The position numbers were made by a program, and so were the translations under genes. This document shows positions 1 to 11,861 of a stretch of 64,000 nt of DNA, piece by piece (position 1 is the stretch's first letter; the number at the start of each line of letters is the position of its first letter). The stretch spans positions 56,403,001 through 56,467,000 of the forward strand of contig CM032232.1 in assembly GCA_019009955.1 (NCBI GenBank), written 5' to 3'. The notes below the pieces were generated by a model, which worked only from the letters and a program-made list of their open reading frames with translations, had not been told where the DNA came from and searched no databases. Source of the stretch: Riptortus pedestris. Taxonomy: Eukaryota > Arthropoda > Insecta > Hemiptera > Alydidae.

Positions 1-1183
1 TTTTATTACGAACTCTGCATCACTCCTGAAAATCCTGGTTCGCCATTTGTTGTGATATTCATCGTTATAAGTCCAGGCCTGGTGAAATTTTTGAAAACCT
101 CTAAACATTCTGGGCGAGAGTACAATATATTATGTTCCTTATTCAAATCATATGTGGGCAACCAGCAGCCCGCGAGACAATTTGAAAAACCCAATTAAAT
201 AAAAATATTACACTACTTACTCTAAATGAGGAAGATGGGAGATTTGTGAGTTTTGTAGTACTTATAAATGCTAACAGCTCTTTTCATTGATGAAAGTTAA
301 TAAATCAAAACATCGCACAAGGCTGACTGACGATAATTTGGAAAATTCTTTGTATCAATGGAATTAATCCAAAAATCGATGGATTAGTTTCCTAATTCAA
401 GCTCATTGATTTCGGTGTCGCTATTTAACTTTCAATGTTTGTAATAATTCCAAATTTTATGATTTAATTATAATGTTGTACCTATTTCTTTCATTTCATT
501 TTATTATTTTAATAAATTGTATTATAATTTCATATCTGATATCTGTCGTTAAAAATTATGAACACTAATTTAATATGCACTACTTTTAAAAGTGGCCCGT
601 GAATGTATTTGGACACTAAAATTTGGTCCACAACATGTCAAAGGTTGCCCATAACTGATTTAAATCATGTATCTATTAATAGTATAAAATATAATTATAC
701 CAAATCACCATCAGCCCACATTTTAACCTGAGATCTATAAGTTAGTATCTCATATTTTTGATGATAAATAAAATTAAATTTAATTACATTTAGAGTGTTA
801 ATCTCCTTTGAATAAATCTCTTATTAGATTAAATAACTGCATGGAAGTTAAAATAATCCATAGTACAGGATTGATTGGCTCATAAATTAATTAATAATTT
901 TTTTAAGTGGCTAGTGAATATATTGGAGGAGATCCTGGAATAGTTTTATATACTTTTACTAATATCTACTTGATATAATTTTAATTTGTTATTAATTTAT
1001 AAAACAATAAAATAAAATTGTATTATCATATTTTAAATCATAATAGGTTTCTACAACAACACGCCCAGTTGATTATACGTATGGAAGTATGTTTTTGATT
1101 GTGACTCCCAGTCAAAATACCACAAATACTACCAAGTAATGGCACATATTTACTTCAATTGACGTGAAATAAGATTTTATTAC

Positions 1184-4083
1184 CGTAATAGAATATGGGA
1201 TCTCACTGCTCGGCTTTTCAACAACTTTGTCAGCATCTGGGCATGGAATAGGAGAGCTTTCAACAAATGTCTCAGCTGTTACTCTAAACTTAACAGGTTC
1301 ACCTGAAAAAGTAATCTTTAATAAAAAAAAACCTGATAATTTCTTAACTTACCAGAAGTAAAATTAAGTTTTGCAGTTTCCGTGAGTGTGTGTGCTTGTG
1401 AATATTGGAGATAATGTGGCATACAAGCACATAATTAGGAATTCAGACATAAGTGAATGTGATGTAACTAAACAGTTTTTCCTTATATGACCCCACTTTC
1501 TGAATTATTTTCAGGATGTGGAATACTTCATTCGAGGTAGGAAAATGTTTGAACTATTTACTTTCTTCTGACAAACAATATGCTTTAATCTATTTTTTTT
1601 TTTTTTTTATACCTTACGTAAGAGTTGAAATTTTAAACAAGAAAACTTTCAGCAGCTGGTGAATATTTATCATTCTGAATCTAAATTTTGCTCTTGATAA
1701 TAGAGTATCATTCTTATGAATTTTATGCAAATGAGAAATTAAGAAAAATATGATTTGAGTAAAAGTAAAAAAAAAAAATTATTCTTAACTGACTTAAACC
1801 ACTTTGTCTATTTGTTGTTAACAGGACTGTTATGAATGCAACTTAGATTCCATAATTAATAAAGAAGGAAAATAAACAAACATTATCCCATAAGGGTCAA
1901 CAATTAATGTTAAACCAAAGTCCTAAAATTTGTCAAAAATGTCCCAAAACCTGTCAAATACAAATGATAAATTAGAATTAGTTTAGGAAATCCTTAGAGG
2001 AATAAACAAAGCGTTTTGTTTACCTTGATCCATAAATAAATCATGTTTATCACCGTTATTGTCATATTCCCAAATCCAAACTTGTTCAGCATCGTCAAAC
2101 CTTGAAGGGTGTTGTAGATTGGCTGCTGGTACAAAAATGTCATCAAAAAACCCAAGAGTTACTGCAAATAAAACAATCTACCATTAATGAAAGGACTATT
2201 CAAATAAGCTTAAATCTACAATTTAACCTGAAATAAGCCTAGACTCTTCTGAAAATGAAAATCATTGCCTTCAGAGCTCATGAACGGCCCAGGCTGCAAC
2301 ATGCCTTTAACAAGAGATCATGTGGCCAGCTTGAAGAAACCCAGCCTTATTGAGGTGGCATTAAATACCAAAGATTGCCACTTCTTTATACAAGTAGCTA
2401 CTATACAACATTGTGTCATGATGGTGGTTATGATGTCATCATTTGACTTTAAATTCTAAATTACATGATTTTTATTTGAGTAACACCACACTCAATATTT
2501 AACCATTTCATGGAAAACAGATTATATTAGGTAATGGCTGGAATGAGCCTTAAAGTAAGGGGAGGGGGGGGGGAAACCGAAAATTCGTAATACCTCAGAT
2601 ATTAAGAATATGATTGGAAAATTGTACATAACCAATTCCATTGCAAATGTAATTTCCCATAAATGCAGTTCTAAGCATTTATTCTGGATTTCGAACTTTA
2701 ACCAAAATATTTGAATTTTTTAATAATCAGTCATGGTTAACCCCCACTCCTCATACAATTTTATATGGTTACAATACTCCAAGTATCGTATTCACTCAGA
2801 TCCAGCTGGCATTTTGATTCCTATTTGCAAGTACTTATTACGACAGAAGTAGGAATTGAGATCAGAAGGGCTTTTGGGAAATCTGCTTAATATATCCAGT
2901 CGCTGTTTGACTGACTTTTTCATTGTTAACCAAGAAATATAATTCGCAAATTCCGCTATACGAATTGTAAAAAATAAAACAGTTGCACAACAATCTATAC
3001 AACTCTTGGTGGAATTTGTTGATTTTTCTTGTAAAATACTAACTAAAACTTTGTTATTACTGCATTGAAGCAGATCCATAATTTTCAATGCTAAGTAGCC
3101 TTAGAAGTGATCATGTGCCAAGAAGTCCAGAAAATTGACTTTCCTTGACTAGGTTTAGTGAAAAATCAGGAAATACCTATTCGTGGTATCTATTGCAAGA
3201 CTTAGCCGCTAAATACACAGTCATAGTTAGCCATTAAATAAACCTTACAAACATATGAATCACATTACCTGTCTTTCCACTCTGAAAATGATAAATAAAA
3301 ACGTCCGTCACGCAGGGGCTGCGTAAACTAAGCAGATTTCCCTCGTGAAGTTTAGTAATAGATAAATATACATAGTGCTAACACACCACCGTGAATAAAT
3401 ACAAACAGAAATAAGAAATGTTTCATCCAATTTCAATAACCTGCCGACAGGAAGCGATGGGTTAGAAATGTAAACAAATGGGTCTGCCCGCCTCATACCG
3501 GAAAGAAAAACAATTACTGAAATATATCAGAATATAACATATTAATTTTATTGAGAACTATTTACTATATCTAGTTCTGTAATTAATAATGAGTCAGAAT
3601 AATTGTTATCTCAATCAATCAAATTTTAGTAGTCCAAAACATTAAGACGAGGGGGGGGGTCACCAGAACATATTTGCATGTATCTCGTATAATAAAGGTC
3701 TCTTGAATACAATATTTGGTATTTAAGATCCAAATAATGTGATTTATTATGTAACAGAGTATTGTTTATGTAACATGAGTAGAAGTGGCGGTTTGCTGAT
3801 GGCTGAAAACTGAAAAATGCAAATATCTCGGTTAATATTCAAGATAATGAATAAATGTACATAACAATATTTATAGTGTATTTAATTTGCAATAAGATTG
3901 GTTCTATACAATTGTTCGATCCGACCTATGGTAACGGAGATATTTCGAATTTTCAAAAATCCTCCCCTCCCCCTGGCCCGATTTCAGCCGTTAACGAACT
4001 TGATCTTTCTTTTTACATAAAACGACTAAATATCGAGTTTGGTAACGATTAAACAAAAATTGCGATCGCTAGAGCGGTAACAG

Positions 4084-4149
<66 letters not shown>

Positions 4150-4994
4150 TTTTGAACAGACCTCATTTTCGTCATTTCCTGGGTAGGATCGATGGTCATT
4201 TGAAGAAAAATTTCGTAAATCGTGTCAATAGCTGATTTCCCTCCAGGGAAATCTGCTAAAAAAAGTAATGAATGGTAATGCAGCTAAAAAAAGTAATGAA
4301 TGGTAATGCAGCCAGCAATTCCAAAAGAGCTGAAGTAGTCTAGCCAGTTACAATAAATTACTTCATAAAAAACCAATTGATGGCTTTTACAGAATTAAAA
4401 TTTAGATAATAATAAAAAACTTACTATGGACTCCTTCTTTGCTACAATTTTTAATTTTTCCAACTATAATTTCTTCAACAAATGGTCTAAAGACAACAAA
4501 TCTGAATTGAACTTTAGTGTGGGCAGCTCCATCTCCAGGAAAAATATAAGAATCATCAACAGACAACAAATCAAATAATGCTATACAAAGACCAACATTG
4601 GCAACCACCTGAAAAAAGTTAATAGAATTAAAAAAAAAGTGTTAAAGAAAGTATTAAATTAAGGTACGTTTCATTTAATAAGACTAATCATGCTTTGATC
4701 ATCCATAGTTTTATTTGTTCTAACTAGGGAATCTTTAAAGAAATTCCCTTGGTCCACACAAGAAACAAACCTAGGACTTAAAGTTAATGACATTCTCCTT
4801 AAAATGATATAGATAGTACAAGTCCCATGTACATATTAGAAAACAAATAAAATAATAAATAAAGAGAAAATGGTCTAATTTACTTTATTCGCGAATTTTT
4901 CGTCCAAAAACTGAATAATTGAAGCTGTTAATTCAATTCCAAACTGGGAAGGGTCTGTTCTGATTACATCTTTGAATTCGGCTAACACGAACAT
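1184..4994 (-). CDS. POLR3H: RNA polymerase III subunit RPC8 (POLR3H), last exon not found
   Basis: This encodes the RPC8/RPC25 subunit, the Rpb7-like half of the Pol III stalk that helps initiation and RNA binding in the nucleus. Four exons join in phase on the minus strand: 4994-4884 (start [19 protein letters not shown]), 4608-4421 or so ([14 protein letters not shown], then [13 protein letters not shown]), 2161-2024 ([20 protein letters not shown], then EQVWIWEY) and 1302-1184 ([17 protein letters not shown], ending SEIPYSIT). Each boundary has AG/GT. The order matches the family: an N-terminal SHS2-like part, then the S1/OB part with VWVWEY. The short C-terminal exon expected to carry EPGLGLLSWW was not found between 1 and 1183, so it probably lies left of the window. 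Introns hold family A transposon copies. SNRNP35 is divergently arranged 468 bp away. The family assignment comes from remembered homologues and I am confident of it. Confidence 0.92.
2525..2760 (+). mobile_element. Family A (Helentron-like) internal fragment
   Basis: A partial unit of the dispersed family A lies inside an intron of POLR3H. It shows the G tract (about 2560-2573), the degenerate phrase resembling AATATCTCCGTTATTATGAG, and the C-rich CCCCCACTCCT segment near 2743. Neither terminal structure is present. Confidence 0.6.
3297..4262 (-). mobile_element. Family A (Helentron-like) near full-length copy
   Basis: On the minus strand the element begins at about 4262 with the AGCAGATTTCCC-type subterminal palindrome. 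It continues through a TA tract and a G tract, and ends near 3297 with GGGAAATCTGCTTAG followed by the hairpin arms ACGCAG and CTGCGT. Both ends are present, so it is one of the best reference copies here. It sits in the POLR3H intron between 2162 and about 4420. Confidence 0.7.
4088..4146. repeat. (TA)n microsatellite inside family A copy
   Basis: About 58 bp of pure TA dinucleotide repeat, at the fixed position where most family A copies carry TA runs. Confidence 0.95.
4253..4312. repeat. Short tandem duplication
   Basis: A unit of about 28 bp (GCTAAAAAAAGTAATGAATG and eight more bases) occurs twice head to tail, directly beside the left end of the family A copy. It may be a local duplication at the insertion junction. 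Confidence 0.8.
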
Positions 4995-5462
4995 TTTGTA
5001 CAAGAAAACTAAACATCAGTGTAAGGATTTATCAAAATAATGGAACAGCCAACAAAAATACTTCACGTGATAAACAATAACATTGAAGAAGGTTACTCGT
5101 GAATCGAGCCATAATATATCGATAACTACTTTATCGAAAATTGTATACTTCGTGTTTAGCCTAATAACAATTTTTCATTAACTGAAATGTTCATAATTTG
5201 ACAATTACTCTTTCTTCTTATCGAATATTTTAGTGTATTATATTACTATTTCGGCTAATCTAAGAAAACTTAATACCGTTTTCTTCATCAAAATCGATTG
5301 ATAGCCTATATCGAATTGAAGAAGGTTCTAATTATACCAGTGATATCTTTGACAGGCTTTGAATCTTTTTAGGAAATTTCTTTGAAAAGAATTGTTTTTG
5401 GATTATGATTTTTTATGACTATTGTTTTATTTAATTTATGATCCTATTTCTTTAGTATTTTA
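4995..5462. promoter_or_regulatory. Bidirectional promoter with DREF-type TATCGATA motif
   Basis: This 468-bp spacer separates the two divergent start codons of POLR3H and SNRNP35. It carries a perfect TATCGATA at 5117-5124, the binding site of DREF in Drosophila housekeeping promoters. Further partial sites (TATCGA or ATCGAT) lie near 5132, 5219, 5292 and 5311. No TATA box stands at a suitable distance from either gene. Co-regulation of the pair is an inference. Confidence 0.7.
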
Positions 5463-8400
5463 ATGGCAACCGGAGAAGGAACCTACAATGTAAGAGTGTA
5501 TTGTCATATTTTTTTCTTATAGTTTTTAATTTGAATACCAAAGTGACAATCAATTGATTATTGTTCTACCACAGAAAGGAGCTCATTATTTAAAGCAGTT
5601 TTCAAATAGTTTTCTATAATACTATAAATATTTTTTATTGTTTTGACTTCTTACCGAAACTATGATTCAATGGTGGATATTAATAATTCAGCTTACAACT
5701 GTATTAACTTTAGTACAAAATAGATAGGTAAATACTTGAGGGCAACAGCCTGTGTTAAATCATAATTTAATTTGCTCCTTAATGGTGTTTTATTAATTAA
5801 TTTTAACTACATATGGCTATGAATAAAGAAGGAAATTGCCTCTGACGAGGTGGTATTTAGGCCAAAAAACATGTAGGACAAATATGAAATAAAATGTAGG
5901 AAGAAAAGAAAATTTGATTTATTGAGTGCCCCTTTCCATAAAAATCGGAGGAATAACGGACAATATCCTAGTCCCAATTTTCAGATTCTTCTTTTTAACC
6001 AATCACAGATATTTTTAACAACTACTGATTTAGTCTGCTAGCTCATGCTATAGTCATTTATGTCCTACAAACCACTTCTTCTTTTTTTTTTTGCTCACAT
6101 TGACCCCTAGGGAATTAACTAACTTCCCAACAGGCGTTAAACTATCTATATCACTACTTCAACAGGCTTAAGATGGTCTTAAACAAAAGGCTTGACTGTA
6201 AAATGAAACTCACCCTTAATTATTTTATCTTTAGTGTAAAAAAAATTAGAATCATTCTGTGCAGTAATTTTCTAACTACTTATAGTTTTGTAAAAACAGC
6301 TACTTTATTTTCCTGTTTTTTAATTTTCAATAACGTCTCTGTTTCAGGAATTAAAAAAATATTTCACTTATCTCATTTAATTAGTACATTTTTTGATTAT
6401 CCTTTATGGATATTTTATACATTAAAAGTTCATTATTTTTGGCATATCAAATCAATGGACAACCACATCACATGAAAAAGAGGAGCTTCTTGAACAATAA
6501 AGTAACAAACTCTTGTTAAGCATTTTTCATACAGTTGGTTGAAAACACTGTCTAATACTCTGAACAAAGTCCATAAGATTTGTTTAATTTTTTTGTATAA
6601 TTACCAAAAAAAATGGGGCTCTGGTTAGCCATGGGAGTTAAAGCATTGACCTTTATCTCACATGGTAAAACTAGATTGGCGAGTTCGATTCTTGCCTGGG
6701 TAAAGGAAATTATTTAGTGACAAAATTCATTAAATAACATACTAAAAATCCCACCCTGGCTAGAGAAGGGTGTTAACCTGTAGATAACCCGTCCCAATTA
6801 GCCTTAGTTGCAAAAAGTGGATGTTAATAAATAATAATAATAATAATGACCAAATGTGACATTTAATTTTTCTCCAGGTTGCTGACTTAACAGATGAAGA
6901 ACGTCGGATTTTAAATAAGTGCTGGTCTCCGTATGCCATTATTTATGATCCATTGAAAGCAGGCAGTATTGATGGTACTGATAAAGAACCTCATGACAAA
7001 GCTATTGTCAGAGCTCTAAATTCACAATATCGCCCGAATTCCAAAGTTAAAGGAAAACCTGAATGTACCATATTTGTGTCTAGAATTGATCATAGGACTA
7101 AGGAATCAGCTCTAAGAGAAGTAAATTTTTAATTTCTACTAATGAATAATATTATGTGGTATAAATAATAGATACTAAAATAAAAAATTAATAACTACAG
7201 CATTTCTCAAGATATGGAAGGATTGTAAATTGCCGCTTGGTGGAGGATATAGTGACGGGAAGGTCAAAAGGCTATGCATTCATTGAGTATGAGACTGAAC
7301 GTGCTGCTGCTCGAGCATATAGGAAAGGCTACAAGACGTGGCTAGATGGCAAGGAATTGCTTGTCGATATGGAATGCGAAAGGTTGTTACCAGGCTGGAT
7401 TCCAAGGAGACTAGGTAACAAATTTGAATCTTGAATTGTTAATATTGATATTTTGAACATTGACCAAAATTTCTGCATTTTAGTAGATTTCCCTTAAGGG
7501 AAATCAGCTATTGAGGTCGTACTCATGACGCGATTTTCAAAAATTTTCTTCAAATGTCCATCAATCCTACCCAGGAGATGACGAAAATGAGGTCCGTTCA
7601 AAATTATATATATATTTGTCTGTTAACGCTCTAGCGGTCACAATTTTTGTTTGATTGTTACCAAACTCGATATTTAAACGTTTTATGCAAAAAGACAGAT
7701 CAAGTTCGTTAATGGCTGTAATTGGACCAGTGGGAGGGGGGGGATTTTCGAAAATTCAAAATATCTTTGTTACCATACATCGGATCAAAAAATTGTATAG
7801 AGCCAATCTTATTGTAAATTAAATTTTACTATAAATATTGTTCTATACATTTATTCTCTATCTTGAATATTAACCGAGATATTTGCATTTTTATTTAATT
7901 TGGGCCGATAACAGACAACTGAGTTTCCCGCCAAAAGCTAGTTCGGCCCTTTGCCGTAACTGTTCGGCTCACGAATGGAGATTTCTCTATTGTATAATTT
8001 CACGTGGGAAATCTGCTTAGTTTACGCAGCCCCTGCGTGAAGGACTTTTTTAGTTTTCAGCCTTGTGTTCCCCCATTCCTACTCATGTCATATTGACAAT
8101 AAGATATTATATCATGAACCACTTCATTGGAATCTTAAATGACAAATATTGTTCTGTGTGAAATACATGTTAATACTGACATCAATCTTACTGTTGTGTG
8201 ATGACGTCATCAATTAAAATTTTATTTTCTTAACTTTAAAATGTATAATGTAATGTGTCCATTCCATACTCAATATTTAACTTTTTCATTCAAGGTTAAG
8301 TCCATAGTTGTTAATGGCCAAAAATGGAGTAGGAATAGGGGAGGGAAGGGTGGTATTCGAAAATTTAAAATACCTCTGTTGTTATGAGTCATAAATAAAA

Positions 8401-9561
8401 ATTCTAAAGAACCAATTTTTTGGTGGTCTAAAATTATTGTTCCACACATTTTTCTTAGCTCAAATATTGAGCCAAGTTATTCATACTCATATATGTTGGC
8501 TCTTGTTTTTAGCCTTCAATATATTCTAGAACTTCTATTCATCGGATTTTTTCATAGATATAGAAAATATATGTTGTGAAGAGATCAATAGTGTGTCATA
8601 CTTGGGAAGTCTTGCACATGGGAAGTCTTCCCAATTTACACAGCTCTTGTATGAGAGATCTTTTTTTATGGCGGGCCTAACCCAGTTGCTGCATGCTAGA
8701 AAAGCCAGATTTGAGTCCCAGTATAGTGAACTAAATTTCATTTAGCCTTGCAATTAATGACATTCAGGTTTTACTTTTATTTGTTCCTTTCATTACCTAT
8801 TCACCATCAATATAAAAAGTTGATTCTCTAATTAAATAAAGTGGTAGTGAATTTTGATATGAGACCCTCCCTGCACAACACCTCAAGCCTCCCCTCCCGC
8901 CAAAGCTGTGCACATGCCGTGGGCTGTTAAGCCAAAAATATTCATTTTTTAAAAAAGCCATAATGGCTTAATGGCAAATCATTTTTTTTTATCCCAGTAT
9001 AAATTGTATTAATTCCCAGTGTAAATTGTATTAGTCCATTTCAATAGTTATAAATTTTATGTTTTCAAGTGGAGGAGGTATGTATCGATCGGTGGACATA
9101 AGTACGATTAATACTTTGATTTTTAGCCACACATATTTTGTAGAAATGGCTTTTGTCGGCACTGGGTCGGTTCATTTCCTGTCCTGTTGTGGCATTGCAG
9201 ACCAATTATGGGTACTTCTTTCCTAATGCAGCAACTCAATTGCCTCACGATGTTGACAGAGGGACAGTAGAAGTCTAATCATAGTAACTTAAAACTTAAC
9301 CTAAACTTAATATGTAATCCACAACTTCAGCTAGTATAGAAATGAATACTTAAACCACTCCACCCATTGTTAAATGTACTGGTCATTTTTTTATTTATTT
9401 CAGGAGCTGGATTTAATGGCAAAAAAGAATCTGGACAACTTAGATTTGGAGGAAGAGATAGACCATTTAAAAAACCAATCGGATTACTTAGCTCTGATGA
9501 AATATTATGTAGATTTGATGAAAAATTTGCAAAAACTAATCCTAGTTCACTTAAAAGTTAA
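5463..9561 (+). CDS. SNRNP35: U11/U12 snRNP 35 kDa protein (SNRNP35)
   Basis: This is the minor-spliceosome counterpart of U1-70K, an RNA-recognition-motif protein of the U11/U12 di-snRNP that acts on U12-type introns in the nucleus. Exons 5463-5489, 6878-7120, 7201-7414 and 9404-9561 join in phase to 213 residues. Family hallmarks are visible: YDPLKAGSIDGTD upstream of the RRM, RNP2 as TIFVSRI, RNP1 as SKGYAFIEY, then LPGWIPRRLGAGF and GKKESGQLRFGGRDRPFKKP. The protein is shorter than the human one (about 246 residues) and lacks the long Arg/Glu-rich tail, ending SSLKS. The nine-codon first exon is chosen from its ATG, the GTAAGA donor and the preserved phase. Intron 1 carries a SINE ending about 30 bp before exon 2, and intron 3 holds a large family A copy. 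Confidence 0.94.
6614..6846 (+). mobile_element. tRNA-derived SINE, nearly full length
   Basis: The head resembles tRNA with a box A-like stretch (TTAGCCATGGGAGTTAAAG) and a box B-like GAGTTCGATTCTTGCC. A conserved body follows (CCCACCCTGGCTAGA, TAGATAACCCGTCCCAATTA) and an AAT-repeat tail. It lies in intron 1 of SNRNP35, with its tail about 30 bp from the exon 2 acceptor. A clean target duplication was not found. Confidence 0.85.
7481..8670 (+). mobile_element. Family A (Helentron-like) copy followed by a second unit
   Basis: The left end has a near-perfect palindrome, TTTCCCTTAAGGGAAA, at 7488-7503. A short TA run, the G tract at about 7734-7743 and the right end follow: GGGAAATCTGCTTAG, then ACGCAG-CCC-CTGCGT at 8024-8038 and a T run. 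A further G-tract unit with a degraded right end (to about 8670) follows directly, so the copy is composite. It fills most of SNRNP35 intron 3. Confidence 0.75.
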
Positions 9562-9639
9562 GTTTGGTTTTTTTTTTTTTTTTAATATTGTTACGTATAT
9601 TTACAGAAATTATATGATTTTTTAATAATTTTTTCTAAA

Positions 9640-11365
9640 TGTCTTTTTTTACCCTTGCTTATTCACTGGTGAGAACACAAGCCACTTGCGTTGATGAGTC
9701 ATTTTAAATGTTTAATTTTCCTGCCAACTGCAACTTTATCATGATCTTGTTCTGTATGGCTCATCAGAGTGTGCAAACGCTTAAGTTAAACATTAACTAT
9801 GCCTCACTTGGTGTTGCATCTGGAATGACTAGACAGTGCAAAGTGTTGGAGCCCTCTGCCGAAACAGGGTTAAATACTTCTGATGAAGAAAGATATTGCA
9901 TGGTGTGTGCAACTTTACAGCATCAATTCTGAAGGCTTCACAAGCTATGCAGACATTATTGATATGTGTATTCATGGTGACTCAAAGTGCCCTAATCATA
10001 GACAAGGTATGAATGCATTGACAATGTCCAATTCTTAAAGGTACAGAACAAAAATAATTCCATTTACTAAAAATCAATAAAATTTTGAGTAGTTAGGCAT
10101 TCAACAACTTAAGGTTCAGGGTCTATGGTTTGGATCAAGAGGTACAATCCCGAAAAAGACTGTAGATTTCTTGTTGGAAGTTAGGATTGACGATGAAGAT
10201 TGGTTGCTCCTAACTTAATCCATTACCTAGGATTCATTAGGAATAATCAATAATCACATTTTTTATATAGTTTTAAATTATTTTTTTGTACATATATTTA
10301 TTAGTTGTAAACTTAAATAATGTTGATTTTTTCTCCACAACTAAGTACTAGGTCATAACTCTTTATCCTCATATCATTCAACTATTTTCTTTCGTGACCA
10401 TGTAAATTAAAATTTTCTTATATTTTACACCCTCTTACCTCACAGACCCTAGTCAAACTGACATTTATAATTTTTCATTCCTCGGGACTTCAATTGCAGG
10501 TTATCTTTTTTCCTAATCACTTTTGTCTTCTTTGAGAGGAACTGCTGAACTATTATCAATTGCTTAAGAGTTCTAATTAAGATCTCGTAATATGAAAGTC
10601 TGGTAATATTTTTCCTTTAGATGGAATGAATTAGAAAAAAAAAAAAATAGAAGTGGCATCCAGTATTTAAAAATTATTTTATTAAAATATCATATAAAAA
10701 TAAAAATAAATTCATAAAATATAAATAAATACAGCGCAAAGCCATTGTGATTGTCAAAGACATTAAAACATATCTTCCAAATTTTCCTCGTTAATAAGCA
10801 AATGGTTGTATTTGCAGCCTGGGTATTTTTATGTGAATTGATGACTCTTCGTAAAACCTGTGGGAAAAGTTTTATTCTTTTTATCTTTATTTTCTTTACT
10901 TTAAAAGGTAAAATAATAATTTTTGTATTAATTTATATCATGAAATTTGGCTATATTTTTATTAGCCTATATTATGAGTTAAATTTATCAATTGAAGTCA
11001 TAATAGTATAAAATAATCGCAGTTTAGTTATAAGTACCGGACTCCTAAAGTGGGTGTCATTTCTTTAGGGTATCGTAAGAAAATAAAAAAAATCTATAAA
11101 AAGTGATAAATCCATCTTTCATAAAAGTGTTCTTTTTTTTTTTCCTGGTAACTCTTCTTCATTCACTTCAAAAACTATATCTAAAGGTTATTTAGTTTGT
11201 TTTCAATAGTTTCTTTCCCCCTGACAAACGCGTGTTCAAAATGATCCTTTTATATGATAACTGAATATTGGATCATGAAATCATAATTTTCTTTGGAACA
11301 CTTGGAAAATGGGCATATTGACTTTTTATAGAATTTCTCAATATATTTTAATTTATGATCACTGT
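9640..11365. other. Gene-poor AT-rich interval
   Basis: The stretch follows the SNRNP35 stop codon. It holds homopolymer runs and short ORFs without recognisable domains. A higher-GC patch at 9740-9930 is open on the plus strand but I could not tie it to any family or splice pattern. Confidence 0.5.
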
Positions 11366-11366
11366 A

Positions 11367-11368
<2 letters not shown>

Positions 11369-11400
<32 letters not shown>

Positions 11401-11505
11401 TTGAATGGACCTAATTTTTTCATCTTCTAGGTAGGATTGATGGGCGTTTGAAGAGATATTTCTAAAATTCCGTAATTTCTCTTTAGCGAAATCTGCTAAA
11501 ATTTA
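11369..11505 (-). mobile_element. Family A left-end fragment with TA tract
   Basis: On the minus strand this shows the left-terminal AGCAGATTTCGCTAAAG, the conserved GATGAAAAAATTAGGTCC region and (TA)n at 11369-11397. The rest of the element is missing. Confidence 0.65.
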
Positions 11506-11519
11506 AAGCTTCTGAATAC

Positions 11520-11672
11520 CTGGATCTTCTTTTTCCCCTTCTCCTGCCATCTGATCTAAATGGAGGATCCCTGAGGGAGGTGTTGAACTGGAGGTGATAA
11601 GGCTGAGAGAGTATGTTTACTTCTCGAGTGCAGTCCATGTATGAGCTGTTGAGTATTCCCACCAGCCTCCCG
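11520..11672 (-). other. Possible further exon of the 14-20.7 kb gene
   Basis: On the minus strand the block is open for 50 codons (GRLVGILNSSYMDCTREVNI and onward, ending GRRRGKRRSR). It has AG before 11672 and GTATTC after 11520, and its phase fits the donor of the exon at 14353-14139. GC content is above the surroundings. The polypyrimidine tract is weak and it abuts a transposon end, so it could equally be a remnant of another repeat. Confidence 0.3.
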
Positions 11673-11861
11673 CTGGTCGTTATCCGCCGTGGTGTAAGAG
11701 ACATTTTCAAGATAAACGAAGTCATATTGTCAATGTATGGGAGTAATGATTTTAATTTTGAAGTCTCTAGCTCAAAAAAGTTTGGCAGAAAATTGCAGCT
11801 GAGGATGCTTAAGATCCTAAAATCAGAATTTCATTAAACTAATTCATTCTTTTCATGTCAA

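Noticed and set aside
6..194. Minus-strand 62-codon ORF containing NGEPGFSG, considered as the last POLR3H exon
   Set aside because: The family C-terminus is expected to read EPGLGLLSWW. Only EPG fits, and no acceptor joins it in phase to the exon ending at 1184.
6630..6710. tRNA gene
   Set aside because: The tRNA-like head is part of a SINE repeated about a dozen times with the same body and tail. It has no clean cloverleaf.
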